Positions 45,436 through 58,086 of a stretch of DNA of 64,000 bases are shown here, piece after piece. The notes beneath the pieces were generated by a model that worked only from the letters and a program-made list of their open reading frames with translations, did not search any database and had not been told where the DNA came from. Positions within the stretch are counted from its first letter, which is position 1; each line of letters starts with the position of its first letter. This DNA comes from Iris pallida. Its lineage: Eukaryota > Streptophyta > Magnoliopsida > Asparagales > Iridaceae. Where the stretch lies: assembly GCA_029216955.1 (NCBI GenBank), contig JANAVB010004000.1:2939829-3003828 (forward strand), read 5' to 3'. The position numbers were made by a program, and so were the translations under genes.

Positions 45436-46919
45436 GCTATAGTCAAGCAAATACTTTATTTTGTTCTTTTTGGCAACTTACAATAGAAGGGGCATGTTAT
45501 TCAGGTTTATAGAGCTTATAAGGAAATGGAATGTTCTGGGCGCACATATGAAAGAAAAGTTAGGAAGATGCTGCAAAATGCCTTAATTTTGCTTTACTTG
45601 ACATATAATAGAAACTACTTCATTCTTATATATTTGGGTCGGTCGGGTCGGGCCGGACTTCGAAGCGGGCCGGGTCGGGCCTATCTTATGGGCCAATATA
45701 CACGGCCCGATACGACCCAATATACGAGGCCGGACCAGCCAGGAGCCACAATTAGTCGTGTCGGGCTGGCACATGGGCCAATTTTTCGAGCCGGGCTCGT
45801 GTCATACTTGCTGGACCGGCCTGGCCCAATTGACAGGTCTGTAGCCAACCGAAAATATCAAACTTCGTTTACACCTTTTAAAACTAAAATAATCTAAAAT
45901 GTTCCATACATTATATCTATTTATTAAAGAATAGATAAAACACATTTAAAAGAAACTTTTAAGACTTGAACTGAAAATCTTCAAGACGTTGAACTAGTTT
46001 TCATTGAGTTGGACGAGCTTCGAAGGCCTCTGAATATCCTTCTCCCTCCCAGTACCTATTGGGATGTGGGTCAGTACATTATGGAATGCATTGGTTAGCG
46101 GTATCAACCCGACTCACCTAAATCGACACAATAATCATGTAAAATCACACAATTATTATTATATTCTCTTTCTACTTGTTTAGGTTGTTTTTAACAACTC
46201 GTAATAGGAACATAAAACGTGTAGAAAATATTACTTATACAGTGATTCTTACATACAGCCGACTATTCATCCTGTAATAACAAGGATTAAAACAATATGC
46301 ATATATTGTTTTTATAATTCATTTTCTACAAGAATTATTATTAGCATGCGAATTAACTATATGATGGTCCATGTGTGACTTCCCATAATTAGAAATTGGG
46401 ATGTACTTGCCTATCGATCTCTCTAATAGATAGGACATCCCCTAATCACAATGATGTACAAGCTTTAGGGTGTCTCATCTCTCCTAGGCCGACACGATTT
46501 CGGTGTTCAGGAGATCGTTCGAGACTAGAAAGAGAAAATAGGGTATTAGACTATTTTAGGTAGTAGTTATAATTATATTTCTTTGACGGTATACTGTAAG
46601 CCCATGTCCGTATTTCCATTATTGGTATTTTTATTTGTCTATATGAAACATTAAGAGAAATTATAAATTAAATACTCTAAATTATAATATAGACAAATAA
46701 AAAAGAAAGGAGTAATTAGGATATAATGATAATTAGAAAGACATTGATATAATATAACTAAATTTTAATTAGTATAATTATACTAGTTGATGATCTATAT
46801 TTATGTTATTGGTGATTAATAATTTTACTAATAAAGTATTAAAAAATACAAATGAGATTGTAATATATAAAGATATCCAAAAATCTTTAATAGACAAAAG
46901 GGATATTAGGGGTTCAAAT
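45436..46919. other. Unassigned DNA with a GGGTCGGGCC-rich block
   Basis: About 200 bp (45637-45840) is rich in GGGTCGGGCC, GGCCCGAT and complements, similar to 22580-22680 and typical of self-complementary MITEs, but I cannot set its ends. The remainder is AT-rich with no open frame of interest. Confidence 0.4.
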
Positions 46920-47071
46920 AATAGTTTAAATTAGGGTTTGGGCCTCCAAAATGCCCGATGTTAGTATTTGGACCTTAAAATCACTGTTCACTTGCCTATG
47001 TGAGCAGTGATTTTAAGACCCAAATACTAACATCGGGCATTTTGAGACCCAAACTCTAATATTAACTATTA
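46920..47071. mobile_element. Foldback MITE: near-perfect 152-bp hairpin
   Basis: The left arm (46920-46991) and right arm (47000-47071) are complementary at most positions, including ATGCCCGATGTTAGTATTTG against CAAATACTAACATCGGGCAT. The loop is only eight bases (46992-46999). An RNA from either strand would form a long, nearly perfect duplex. Confidence 0.85.
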
Positions 47072-47178
47072 TGTGATACCATATTACTAAATAACCCATT
47101 AATAATGATAATAATATAAAGAGAATGATAAAAAATATGAATCAAATATCCTTATCTTTTATTTTAAAATCCTAATCC

Positions 47179-47182
<4 letters not shown>

Positions 47183-47248
<66 letters not shown>
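47183..47248. repeat. (TA)n microsatellite, left of the Tekay element
   Basis: A TA run ends exactly at the TG of the Tekay 5' LTR. It continues beyond the 3' LTR from 57909. Confidence 0.95.
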
Positions 47249-47251
<3 letters not shown>

Positions 47252-50059
47252 CACCTTCATTTCCCGTATTTCTCGTATTTCGTATTTATACTCGTATCTG
47301 GATTTTGGCATGTATTTTTTTTATTTTTCTCAACTTGTGGAATTTCGATATTTCTCGTATTTTGGGTTTTTGGCATGGCTCGGTTTTATTGGGTTGGTTC
47401 GGTTTGGTTTGGTTTATAGGTTTTGGAACACCTTAACCTACACTCCACCCTCAACACACCACATCCCATCCCCTTTATATTCCCCACCTACCACTCTCTC
47501 TCTTCATTACCACCACCATTTATTTCCTTCTTCTTCTTCTTCTCCTTCCTCTACGTAACTCTCCCAACCCTAGGCAAGTGCATCTTGCCACTACATGAGA
47601 ACCCACTTTTATTTATCCATTTGCTAGATTAGGACATGGTGACCAACATTAGTTCTTGGCATTTTGTGATTTGGAGTCTCCATTGTTCTAGATCTAGGTT
47701 TTTTCTATTTTTGGATTTTGCATGGTTTGAGCTACTTGGTTGGATTTTCTTGGGTTTTGATGTTTCCATGTGGAAGAGCATTCAGTTTCACTCCAGTTGG
47801 AGCTTTGGAAATCCGAATTTGGAGTTCGGATGACCAAGTTATGAATTTTGAACCTTTGGTTCAGCCATGGTGTTCTTGCTGTTTGGAGAAGACAGTAGGC
47901 AGTGTGCAGAGCTGTTTAGCTTACGCACACTGAGCTGCACGCGCTCTTTAGCGTGTATACGCAGACTTGGGTACGCTTCCTGTTGGAAGCGTGTCTCCTT
48001 GAGCGTGCGTGACTTTTCACCTACGCTGCTCTCTGTAGCGTGCGTGACTTTTCACCTACGCTTCTCTCAGCGTGCGTGACTTTTCACCTACGCTGCTCTC
48101 TCAGCGTGTGTGACTTTTCACCTATGCTGCTCTCTGAAGCGTGCGTGACTTTTCACCTACGCTGCTCTCCTTGAGCGTGCGTGACTTTTCACCTACGCTG
48201 CTCTCTGAAGCGTGCGTGACTTTTCACCTACGCTGCTCTTTCAGCGTGCGTGACTTTTCACCTACGCTGCTCTCTGTAGCGTGCGTGACTTTTCACCTAC
48301 GCTGCTCTCTGAAACGTGCGTGACTTTTCACCTACGCTGCTCTCTGTAGCGTGCGTGACTTTTCACCTACGCTGCTCTCATGCGTGCGTGACTTTTCGCG
48401 TACGCTGCTCCCCTGACCCCTTGCTTAACCCATTGGCTCTTGGAGTTTTGGTCTTATTTCTTTAAGCTTGACTCTTCTATTGTCCTGTACATTGATATTT
48501 TATTAGATATTTTACGCCCATTTTATATCTTTACGCCTTTTGTCATGAACTTGATTTTACTTAATATGTTTGGAATGACTATTGTACATGGCATGGTATG
48601 ACAAGGAACTAGCATAACACGACAGTGACCTGTGGTGGTGCACTCCTGACATGACCAACCTGACATGATAGTGGCCCGTCGTGGCGCACTTCCGACAAGT
48701 ACCCTGACATGATTTATCTTGATAACTTAACTTGACCTGCCTTGACACCGTGGGTGGTTCTTTCTTGCTTGCTTGTTAAATCTACTTGTCCTGTCTTGCA
48801 TCATGTCTAGGATGGGACTCCTGAGTACCACGGTCAGGAGCACCTATTAAAATGGATTAAGGTTAATAACTAGAATAACACAGTAGTCATGAAGAGATGA
48901 CACAGCTACGGGCAATCCCGTTATCTGGGCGCTCTTGGGATCTGTAGCCTGCCGTCGAGTAGGGCACATTTCCAGCACACCGTCGCGTGTTGCACCCTCT
49001 AAGTCACCTAAGGGTACATTTGTCTCCCGGATAATGTACCCACCTGAATTCAACCCCTAATTTTGACCTGGGTAACCTGGATGGTCTGCAGGGCTTGTGG
49101 CCGTGGAACAATCTCACTGCATCTTGTTAGTAATTTGGCCTGTGATAACCCTAGTTAGTTAAAGTAGTAAGCCGTAGTATCTGCTTGGCCGTGATTGATT
49201 GAATGAGGTATAACCAGTTTAGCCATGTCTTGATCCAGTACAAGATTGCTCCCTGTCTTGATTTCTTGCATTATTATCATGCCGATAAATGGTGGGAAAC
49301 CAAGTTCTGTTCAGACGAAGGGTTACAACCCCGGTCCTTGTTTGGTTTACGGGTTGTAACCTGGCTATCGGAATAGTCCCATGGTTATCTCGTCGTATAT
49401 CACCCTGCCATGTTTTCATAAATTCTAATTTTAAATATTATATCTTCTTGTGTTATGCTGGCTTTTGTTCTTATTTCGTGGCCCCCTTGTGGCACTTGCT
49501 CTTTCTGGGGTTGACCCAGCTGGTTTTGTGTGGCCAGATTTTGGAGCAGCTCCCGAGGATCTACCAAGCTTCCAGCCCAATGGTGGCGACTAGAAGGAAC
49601 CCGGGCTACGAGTGGGTTTTCTATTTTGTTTCGCTCACTCTACTGTAAAACTATTCTTTTGAGGCGTTTAGCTGACGAGCACCTGTTAGCTCGATGCACT
49701 TTACTTACTGTCTGCCTACGGGCTGTAAACATGATTGACAAATCCTAGGGTCGATCATGTACGACTAAAACTCTCGCTAGTCCTAATATTTTGTACGACT
49801 AGCTTCATGATCAGCTGAATATGTAATATTTGGAACGCCTTATTATTGTATATTTAATGATCATACATCTTGTGACCTTACTTACTTACTTGTGATTGAG
49901 ACATTAGGCTTGTTCATGACCATAAGAGACTGTTAGCTTGTAGTAAACCCTCACATTTCTAGATAGCCGTGACCGTATATCGAGGTGGTTTCCATTTCAA
50001 TATACATAGCTGGCTGTGTCCGTCCCCGCTCTCCAGTATTCTGGTTCTGGGGTGTGACA
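47249..50059 (+). repeat. 5' LTR of Tekay element
   Basis: It starts TGTCACCTTCATTTCCCG and ends GGGGTGTGACA. A weak TATA (CTTTATATT) is at 47473-47481. The minisatellite at 47995-48410 lies in the first third. Confidence 0.95.
47995..48410 (+). repeat. Minisatellite of about 30 bp in the 5' LTR
   Basis: About 13-14 units contain AGCGTGCGTGACTTTTCACC, ACGCTGCTCTC and a variable 1-5-base joint. AGCGT pairs with ACGCT and GTGA with TCAC around a CTTT loop, so every unit can fold. The 3' LTR array (55803-56260) is about one unit longer. Confidence 0.9.
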
Positions 50060-50068
50060 CGGTTTAAG

Positions 50069-50084
50069 TGGTGGCCCATGCAGG
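50069..50084 (+). other. Primer-binding site of Tekay element
   Basis: TGGTGGCCCATGCAGG lies nine bases after the LTR end, the same as in the element at 40556. It is not the initiator-Met type (TGGTATCAGAGC) that is common in plant Ty3 elements. Confidence 0.75.
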
Positions 50085-50192
50085 TCTTGTCTATCAAAAA
50101 ATGTGGGGGTTTACCGAATAGATGTCTCAATCAATATTCGCCTTTGATCTCCGCCTGTATTTTCAAATCCCTGAAATTCTTGCCCTGATTAC

Positions 50193-51365
50193 ATGCTTGT
50201 ATCGTTGATCTGTCCTGGTCCTTCCTTATTGTTTCCCTGTGTCGTCTTCTTCAGCGGCACTGTACCTGACCCTGCCGATCAGCAAGGAAGAGCACCTCCC
50301 GTGGGCCAGCAGCAACCTGGAGATCAAGTCCAGCATTCCGGAGTTGCCTCCAGAGTGATACCTACTGGAGGAGAGTCACCAGTTCGGCCCGTCCAGCCCA
50401 CAGAGCCAGATAATGGTACCTTAGTAGGCCTCATCAGAACCTTGATAGCTTCCCAGGATCGTCGAAGCGACGCCCTGCACCAGACAGTTCAAGATGCTTT
50501 GACCCGAGGCGGACATCCAGGGAACCAGGCGGCTAACAGCTTCAAGCGCTTGAACCCTCCTTTCTTCGACGGCACCGAGGATGCGGTTGTCGCGGATGCA
50601 TGGCTTCAGGATACCGAGGTGATTCTGGAAGCAGCTAGGACACCCGAGAATGAGAAGGTGGCGGTAGTACGCCTGCAGTTGTTGGACTTGGCTCGCAGTT
50701 GGTGGGCGGCGCAAGCCATGGGATTAGTGGCACCCATTGCTTGGGCAGTGTTTAGAGAGAGATTCCAGACGAAGTATTTCGATGCTGTGGCTCGGTACGA
50801 CCTGCAGACCAGATTTACCAACCTGAAGCAAGGAGACAGAACAGTCGACAGTTATGCATCGGAGTTTTCTAGACTCAGTAGGTTTGCCCCCACCTTGGTG
50901 GCGACCGAGTTTGATAGGGCCCAACGGTTCCAGCAGGGACTGCATTTGGAGATCTTGTTGGCGGTTGTGCAGTTCGAGCACTAGACGTTCGATGCAGTCT
51001 TGAGAGCAGCTAGGAGGCATGAGTACACCTCCCAGAGGATCGTGTATAGGACCGGAGGTAGGAAGCGGTCCCACAGTCAGATGCACCAATCATCAGCTCC
51101 AGTCCCGGCAGCTAGGGGATTGACCATTGGAACTCCGAGGCGGGCGGCCTCAGTAACGTCGGTTCAGTATTCGACCTCGACGTACCCGCAGCAGCAGAAG
51201 CAGACTTCCGCGATGGGATATTCTCATTGCGGGAAGCCAGGCCATGTAGTGGCAGATTGTCGCAGGGCGCAAGGATTGTGCCTGGCTTGTGGAGCAGCAG
51301 ATCATAGGATAGGGGCTTGCCCGAATAGGGTGGTTCATCAGCATCCAACCCTTCTAGCTCTTCGG
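50193..51365 (+). pseudogene. gag: Gag of Tekay element (capsid and zinc knuckles), one or two lesions
   Basis: The frame opens at 50193, though the first 30 codons look unlike gag, so the true start may differ. After a Gln/Pro-rich N-terminus comes the gag core: PPFFDGTEDAVVADAWL, LARSWWAAQ, FRERFQTKYFDAVARYD and YASEFSRLSRFAP. A TAG at 50982-50984 follows QFEH; the frame continues with a basic segment and two zinc knuckles. The first reads YSHCGKPGHVVADC, with Tyr where the first Cys is expected. The second, CLACGAADHRIGAC, is intact CX2CX4HX4C. The frame meets TGA at 51366. Gag packages the RNA into particles. Confidence 0.88.
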
Positions 51366-51550
51366 TGAGAGGACCGGCCCCAGCACCAGTTCAGCACTAG
51401 CAGTATCAGTCTTCGAGGCCCTTGCCGCCTCAGTCTCAGGCATTCCAGCAACAACATCCCCAGCAGTATGCCCAATCCCAAGCTCAGACCCAGAATAGGC
51501 AGAGAGATTTCTAGCAGAGGGGACCAGCAGCCAGAGGACAAGGTCAGGCC
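51366..51550 (+). pseudogene. Gag-pol junction with frameshift and two stops
   Basis: A shift near 51360 moves the reading to frame 2. There a Gln/Pro-rich linker (QSQAFQQQHPQQYAQSQ) runs into protease, broken by TAG at 51398-51400 and 51512-51514. Gln is the likely original residue at the first stop. Confidence 0.75.
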
Positions 51551-53386
51551 ATGATGATGGCTATGAAAGAAGAAGTTGCACCAGGTGAGGTTGTGGCAGG
51601 TACTATTCTCGTCAACTCCTCTCCAGCGTCTGTATTATTTGATTCTGGTGTATCGCATTCATTCATGTCTGCACGATTCGCGACACGGATAGGATTGGAG
51701 CCCGAGTCATTATCAGTGAGGCTCAATATACTTACTGGTAATGGCCTTGTAGGAGTAGATCGTGTGTTTTCCTCGTGTCGGATCGTAGTTAGCGGTAGGG
51801 AGTTCCCCGCTAGATTCATAGAGTTTCCTATGGCAGACTATGATGTAGTTCTAGGCATGGATTGGTTGAGAAACCAGTATGCTAGGATAGACTGCCATGT
51901 TGGCAGAGTTGTTTTCAGCATTCCAGGCGAGCCAGAGTTCTCATTTTCCAGAGGAGCAGTGGAGCCATCTTCCCCAGTATTGCGGATGGCAGTAGCAGCA
52001 GTACAGTTACCCCGGATAGTTGAAGAGTTTCCAGATGTCTTTCCAGAGGAGCTTCCAGGGATGCCGCCAGAGCGAGAGATTGAGTTCACTATAGACTTGA
52101 TTCCCGAGACAGCACCAGTGTCAGAGCGAGTCTACAGGATGGCGCCTTCAGAATTAGAGATTTTGTACAAGATGATTGAAGAACTGAGGACCAAGGGATT
52201 CATCCATGCAAGTGGATCGCCTTGGGGAGCCCCGATGCTTCTTATGAAAAAGAAGGATGGTACGTCCAGGCTATGTGTTGATTATCGTACCTTGAATTCG
52301 GTGACAATCAAGAACAGATACCCTCTTCCGAGGATAGATGACTTGTTTGATCAGCTCAGAGGGGCTTCAGTGTTTTCGAAGATCGACTTGCGGTCAGGAT
52401 ACCACCAGATCAGAGTCAGAGAACAGGACATCCCGAAGACAGCATTCAGATCGAGGTATGGACATTGGGAGTTCCTTGTTATGCCCTTTGGAGCGACCAA
52501 TGCGCCGGCCGTATTCATGGACCTCATGAATCGCATTTTTATACCTTACTTGGATCAGTTCGTGATCGTGTTCCTAGATGACATCCTGGTCTACAGCAAG
52601 AGTGAAGCAGAGCATGAGCAGCATCTCAGAGTCGTCCTTCAGACGCTTCGGGAGCATCAGTTGTACGCCAAGTTCAGTAAATACGAGTTCTGGCTCGATC
52701 GCATTTCATACTTGGGTCACATTATTACCCGAGGAGGAGTGGAAGTGGATCCCCAGAAGATTGTGGCTATCGAGTCATGGCCGGTACCCAGCTCAGTGGC
52801 AGAGGTTTGCAGCTTCCTTGGATTGGCCGGCTACTACCAGCGGTTCGTTTCAGATTTCGCAAAGATTTCAGCGCCGATGACCCAGTTGACCCGCAAGGAT
52901 GTGTCATTTGTTTGGACAGCAGAGTATCAGGAATCATTTGAGAAGTTGAAGCGAGGTTTGATAACGGCTCCCATTCTCACCCTTCCAGATGGGACCGGAG
53001 GATTTACAGTTTATTGCGACGCTTCAGGCAGAGGATTGGGGTGTGTCTTGATGCAGCATGGGAAGGTAATATCTTATGCGTCACGTCAACTACGTGATCA
53101 TGAGAAGAATTACCCGACCCACGACTTGGAATTGGCGGCGGTAGTGTTTGCTTTGAAGTTGTGGAGACACTACTTGTACGGAGATAGAGTGGAGATCTTT
53201 ACTGATCATAAGAGCCTGAAGTATGTTTTCACCCAGAAGGACCTTAATATGCGGCAGAGAAGATAGCTCGAGCTACTAGTGGACTATGATATGGATTTGT
53301 AGTATCATTCCGGGAAGGCCAACGTTGTAGCAGACGCATTGAGCAAGAGAGCCGGAGTTTATTTCCTGACGGCGTAACCAGAATTA
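51551..53386 (+). pseudogene. pol: Protease, reverse transcriptase and RNase H of Tekay element
   Basis: An open frame of 571 codons runs from 51551 to 53266. Protease: [12 protein letters not shown], with the catalytic Asp at about residue 31, and [56 protein letters not shown] and the catalytic FLDDILVYS (about 52571). RNase [32 protein letters not shown] and [11 protein letters not shown]. Stops at 53264 (TAG after RQRR, where Trp is usual), 53300 (TAG) and 53376 (TAA) break the RNase H tail. Apart from these the enzyme core is complete. Confidence 0.93.
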
Positions 53387-54430
53387 TTGGCAGATCTTCA
53401 GAAGATGGGAATTGAAGTGGTTCTTCTTACCAGTGTGGCATTGATGGCTAGTCTACAGGTTCAGTCCAGCATAGTTGAGAGGATCCGGATGGCGCAGTCA
53501 GCAGATTCCAAGATCCAGCGACTCAGAACAGAGTGTGAAGCAGGAAGAAGGCCAGAGTTATGTATCCATGAAGACGGTACACTTCGGCACGGCACTCGTC
53601 TTTGTGTACCCAGTGGAGATATCAGACAGAAAGTCATGGCAGAAGCCCACAGTTCTCAATATTCTATTCATCCGGGTGGTACGAAGATGTACCGTGATAT
53701 TCGTCAGCATTTCTGGTAGAATGGCATGAAGAGGGAGATAGCCCGGTTTGTCTCTCGGTGTTTGATTTGCCAACAGGTTAAAGCTGAACATCAGAGGCCC
53801 GCTGGACTTCTTCAATCCTTACCGATCCCAGAATGGAAATGGGAGCATATAACCATGGATTTCGTGACCGGATTGCCCAGATCTCCTGTCGGCAGAGATG
53901 CTATTTGGGTGATTGTGGACAGGCTTACCAAGGTGGCACACTTTCTCCCATTCAGAGTTGGGCAGTCGATGGCGCAGTTAGCAGAGATGTATCTCAGGCA
54001 GATCGTCAGGCTTCACGGTGTGCCAGTCAGCATCACCTCGGACAGGGATTCAAGATTCACATCACACTTTTGGCGCAGCTTACAGAAGAGTTTGGGGACT
54101 CGTCTCCAGTTCAGCTCAGCTTATCACCCGCAGACGGATGGTCAATCTGAGCGCACAATCTAAACTCTTGAAGATATGATGAGATCCTGTACCCTTGACT
54201 TCGGTGGTTCATGGGAGAATCATCTGCACCTGGTGGAATTCTCGTACAACAACAGTTATCAGGCCAGTATCCAGATGGCACCCTTCGAGGCTCTTTATGG
54301 CAGGAAGTGCAGATCCCGGCTAGCATGGGACGATGTCGGGGAGAGGCAGGTGCTCGGACCCGAATTGATTTTCCAGACGATTGAAGTGGTCAGGAAGGTC
54401 AGAGATCACCTCCGAGTTGCCCAGGACCCG
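53387..54430 (+). pseudogene. pol: Integrase of Tekay element, N-terminal and catalytic part
   Basis: It is in the same frame as RT. The zinc-binding domain has HSSQYSIHPGGTKMYRDI with both His, then [12 protein letters not shown] with both Cys; a TAG (53717-53719) stands between, after FW. The core has [12 protein letters not shown] with the first Asp, [13 protein letters not shown] with the second, and [12 protein letters not shown] with the Glu. A TAA at 54161-54163 follows directly. The frame continues through MMRSCTLDF and YGRKCRSRL to a one-base insertion near 54428 (GACCCGCCAG where GACCGCCAG is expected). Confidence 0.9.
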
Positions 54431-54899
54431 CCAGCGCCATTGGGCCGATGCTCATCGGCGTCCCTTAGAATTTGTTGTCGGCGACCATGTATTCCTTAGG
54501 ATCTCGCCTAACCGCGGCGTCATTCGCTTTGGCGTGCGGGGAAAGCTTAGTCCTAGGTATATAGGGCCGTTCGATATTCTAGAGCGAGTAGGAGATGTAT
54601 CCTATCGTCTCGCTCTTCCACCGTCGCTAAGTGAGGTGCATAATGTATTCCATGTGTCCCAATTACGACGGTATATTCCGGATCCGAGCCACATCCTAGA
54701 CCATTCAGAATTGGTTGTTGGTACCAACCTTTCGTATGAGGAGAGGCCCGTATCTATATTGGACCGGAGGGAGAAGATATTCAAGAACAAGACTATTAAA
54801 TTAGTCCGTATTGCTTGGGGTCATCACTCTCTAGGTGAGTCAACGTGGGAGCGTGAGGACGACATCCGATCGCGATATCCCTACCTGTTTGACTCGTGA
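54381..54899 (+). pseudogene. pol: Integrase C-terminus and chromodomain-like tail of Tekay element
   Basis: After the frameshift near 54428 the reading continues to TGA at 54897-54899. GKLSPRYIGPFDILERVGDV is the GPY/F module of integrase. LHNVFHVSQLR-type (VHNVFHVSQLRRY) follows. The tail VSILDRREKIFKNKTIKLVR with WGHHSLGESTWEREDD and YPYLFDS is the chromodomain-like end of Tekay/Del elements, thought to steer insertion to heterochromatin. Insertion into repeat-dense DNA is in keeping with that. Confidence 0.85.
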
Positions 54900-55068
54900 G
54901 GTATAATGTCCTTCTTATGCCTTACGCTTTTCCTTCCTTGTTTGTATTGTATGATTGTATGATTGAACTGCTTAGTGTAACTTGTCTGTGCTTAATGTAG
55001 CTTGTCGTGACAATTTCTAGCTCCTTGATTAAATTCCAAGGACGGAATTCTTTTAAGGTGGGTAGAGT
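54900..55068 (+). other. 3' untranslated region and PPT of Tekay element
   Basis: The T-rich stretch ends with AAGGTGGGTAGAGT (about 55055-55068) just before the TG of the 3' LTR. CAAGGACGGAATTC precedes it, similar to CAAGGACGAAAATT before 42973. Confidence 0.75.
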
Positions 55069-57908
55069 TGTCACCCTCATTTCCTGTATTTCCCGTATTT
55101 CGTATTTATACTCGTATCTGGATTTTGGCATGTATTTTTTTTATTTTTCTCAACTTGTGGAATTTCGGTATTTCTCGTATTTTGGGTTTTTGGCATGGCT
55201 CGGTTTTATTGGGTTGGTTCAGTTTGGTTTGGTTTATAGGTTTTGGAACACCTTAACCTACACTCCACCCTCAACACACCACATCCCACCCCCTTTATAT
55301 TCCCCACCTACCACTCTCCCTCTTCATTACCACCACCATTTATTTTCTTCTTCTTCTTCTCCTTCCTCTACACAACTCTCCCAACCCTAGGCAAGTGCAT
55401 CTTGCCACTACATGAGAACCCTCTTTTATTTGTCCATTTGCTAGATTAGGACATGGTGACCAACATTAGTTCTTGGCATTTTTTGATTTGGAGTCTCCAT
55501 TGTTCTAGATCTAGGTTTTTCCTATTTTCGGATTTTGCATGGTTTGAGCTACTTGGTTGGATTTTCTTGGGTTTTGATGTTTCCATGTGGAAGAGCATTC
55601 AGTTTCACTCCAGTTGGAGCCTTGAAAATCCGGATTTGGAGTTCGGATGACCAAGTTATGAATTTTGAAGCTTGGGTTCAGCCATGGTGTTCTTGCTGTT
55701 TGGAGAAGACAGTGGGCAGTGTGCAGAGCTGTTTAGCTTACGCACACTGAGCTGCACGCGCTCTTTAGCGTGCGTACGCAGACTTGGGTACGCTTTTTGT
55801 TGGAAGCGTGTCTCCTTGAGCGTGCGTGACTTTTCACCTACGCTGCTCTCTGTAGCGTGAGTGACTTTTCACCTACGCTGCTCTCAGCGTGCGTGACTTT
55901 TCACCTACGCTGCTCTCTCAGCGTGCGTGCCTTTTCACCTACGCTGCTCTCTGAAGCGTGCGTGACTTTTTACCTACGCTGCTCTCCTTGAGCGAGCGTG
56001 ACTTTTCACCTACGCTGCTCTCTGAAGCGTGCGTGACTTTTCACCTACGCTGCTCTCTCAGCGTGCGTGACTTTTTACCTACGCTGCTTTCTCAGCGTGC
56101 GTGACCTTTCACCTACGCTGTTCTCTGTAGCGTGCGTAACTTTTCACCTACGCTGCTCTCTAAAGCGTGCGTGACTTTTCACCTACGCTGCTCTCTGTAG
56201 CGTGCGTGACTTTTCACCTACGCTGCTCTCTTGCGTGCGTGACTTTTCGCGTACGCTGCTTCCCTGACCACTTGCTTAACCCATTGGCTCTTGGAGTTTT
56301 GGTCTTATTTCTTTAAGCTTGACTCTTCTATTGTCCTGTACATTGATATTTTATTAGATATTTTACGTCCATTTTATATCCTTACGCCTTTTGTCATGAA
56401 CTTGATTTTACTTAATATGTTTGGAATGACTATTGTACATGGCATGGTATGATAAGGAACTAGCATAACACGACAGTGACCCGTGGTGGTGCACTCCTGA
56501 CATGACCAACCTGACATGATAGTGGCCCGTCGTGGCGCACTTCCGACAAGTACCCTGACATGATTTATCTTGATAACTTAACTTGACCTGCCTTGACACC
56601 GTGGGTGGTTCTTTCTTGCTTGCTTGTTAAATCCACTTGTCCTGTCTTGCATCATGTCTAGGATGGGACTCCTGAGTACCACGGTCAGGAGCACCTATTA
56701 AAATGGATTAAGGTTAATAACTAGAATAACACAGTAGTCATAAAGAGATGACACAGCTACGGGCAATCCCGTTACCTGGGCGCTCTTGGGATCTGTAGCC
56801 TGCCGTCGAGTAGGGCACATTTCCAGCACACCGTCGCGTGTTGCACCCTCTAAGTCACCTAAGGGTACATTTGTCTCCCGGATAATGTACCCACCTGAAT
56901 TCAACCCCTAATTTTCGACCTGGGTAACCTGGATGGTCTGTAGGGCTTGTGGCTGTGGAACAATCTCACTGTATCTTGTTAGTAATTAGGCCTGTGATAA
57001 CCCTAGTTAGTTAAAGTAGTAAGCCGTAGTATCTGCTTGGCCGTGATTGATTGAATGAGGTATAACCAGTTTAGCCATGTCTTGATCCAGTACAAGATTG
57101 CTCCCTGTCTTGATTTCTTGCATTATTATCTTGCCGATAAATGGTGGGAAACCAAGTTCTGTTCAGACAAAGGGTTACAACCCCGGTCCTTGTTTGGTTT
57201 ACGGGTTGTTACCTGGCTATCGGAATAGTCCCATGGTTATCTCGTCGTATATCACCCTGCCATGTTTTCATAAATTCTAGTTTTAAATATTATATCTTCT
57301 TGTGTTATGCTGGCTTTTGTTCTTATTTCGTGGCCCCCTTGTGGCACTTGCTTTTTCTGGGGTTGACCCAGCTGGTTTTGTGTGGCCAGATTTTGGAGCA
57401 GCTCCCGAGGATCTACCAAGCTTTCAGCCCAATGGTGGCGACTAGAAGGAACCCGGGCTACGAGTGGGTTTTCTATTTTGTTTCGCTCACTCTACTGTAA
57501 AACTATTCTTTTGAGGCGTTTAGCCGACGAGCACCTGTTAGCTCGATGCACTTTACTTACTGTCTGCCTACGGGCTGTAAACATGATTGACAAATCCTAG
57601 GGTCGATCATGTACGACTAAAACTCTCGCTAGTCCTAACTTTTTGTACGACTAGCTTCATGATCAGCTGAATATGTAATATTTGGGACGCCTTATTATTG
57701 TATATTTAATGATCATACATCTTGTGACCTTACTTACTTACTTGTGATTGAGACATTAGGCTTGTTCTACCATAAGAGACTGTTGGCTTGTAGTAAACCC
57801 TCATATTTTAGACAGCCGTGACCGTATATCGAGGTGGTTTCCATTTCAATATACGTAGCTAGCTGTGTCCGCCCCCGCTCTCCAGTATTCTGGTTCTGGG
57901 GCGTGACA
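55069..57908 (+). repeat. 3' LTR of Tekay element
   Basis: It starts TGTCACCCTCATTTCC, ends GGGGCGTGACA and is collinear with 47249-50059. It is 29 bp longer, which is about one unit of the minisatellite (55803-56260). Confidence 0.95.
55803..56260 (+). repeat. Minisatellite of about 30 bp in the 3' LTR
   Basis: The same units as 47995-48410 with small private changes, and about one more copy. It shows that the array changes length quickly after insertion. Confidence 0.9.
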
Positions 57909-58083
<175 letters not shown>

Positions 58084-58086
58084 AAA

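Larger units (their letters stand above)
47249..57908 (+). mobile_element. Tekay/Del-type chromovirus, full length, recently inserted, with a few disabling lesions
   Basis: TG at 47249 and CA at 57908 bound a 10.66-kb element with LTRs of 2811 and 2840 bp that look about 97-98 percent identical by eye. Flanks tatat/tatat are a duplication inside a TA tract. PBS (50069), gag with zinc knuckles, protease, RT, RNase H, integrase and a chromodomain-like C-terminus are present in order. That order and the chromodomain place it in the Tekay/Del clade. Two frameshifts and about eight stops remain. The age is low because LTRs differ little. Confidence 0.95.

Noticed and set aside
47183..47248. TA tract as replication origin or matrix-attachment site
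   Set aside because: Nothing beyond base composition supports a function.
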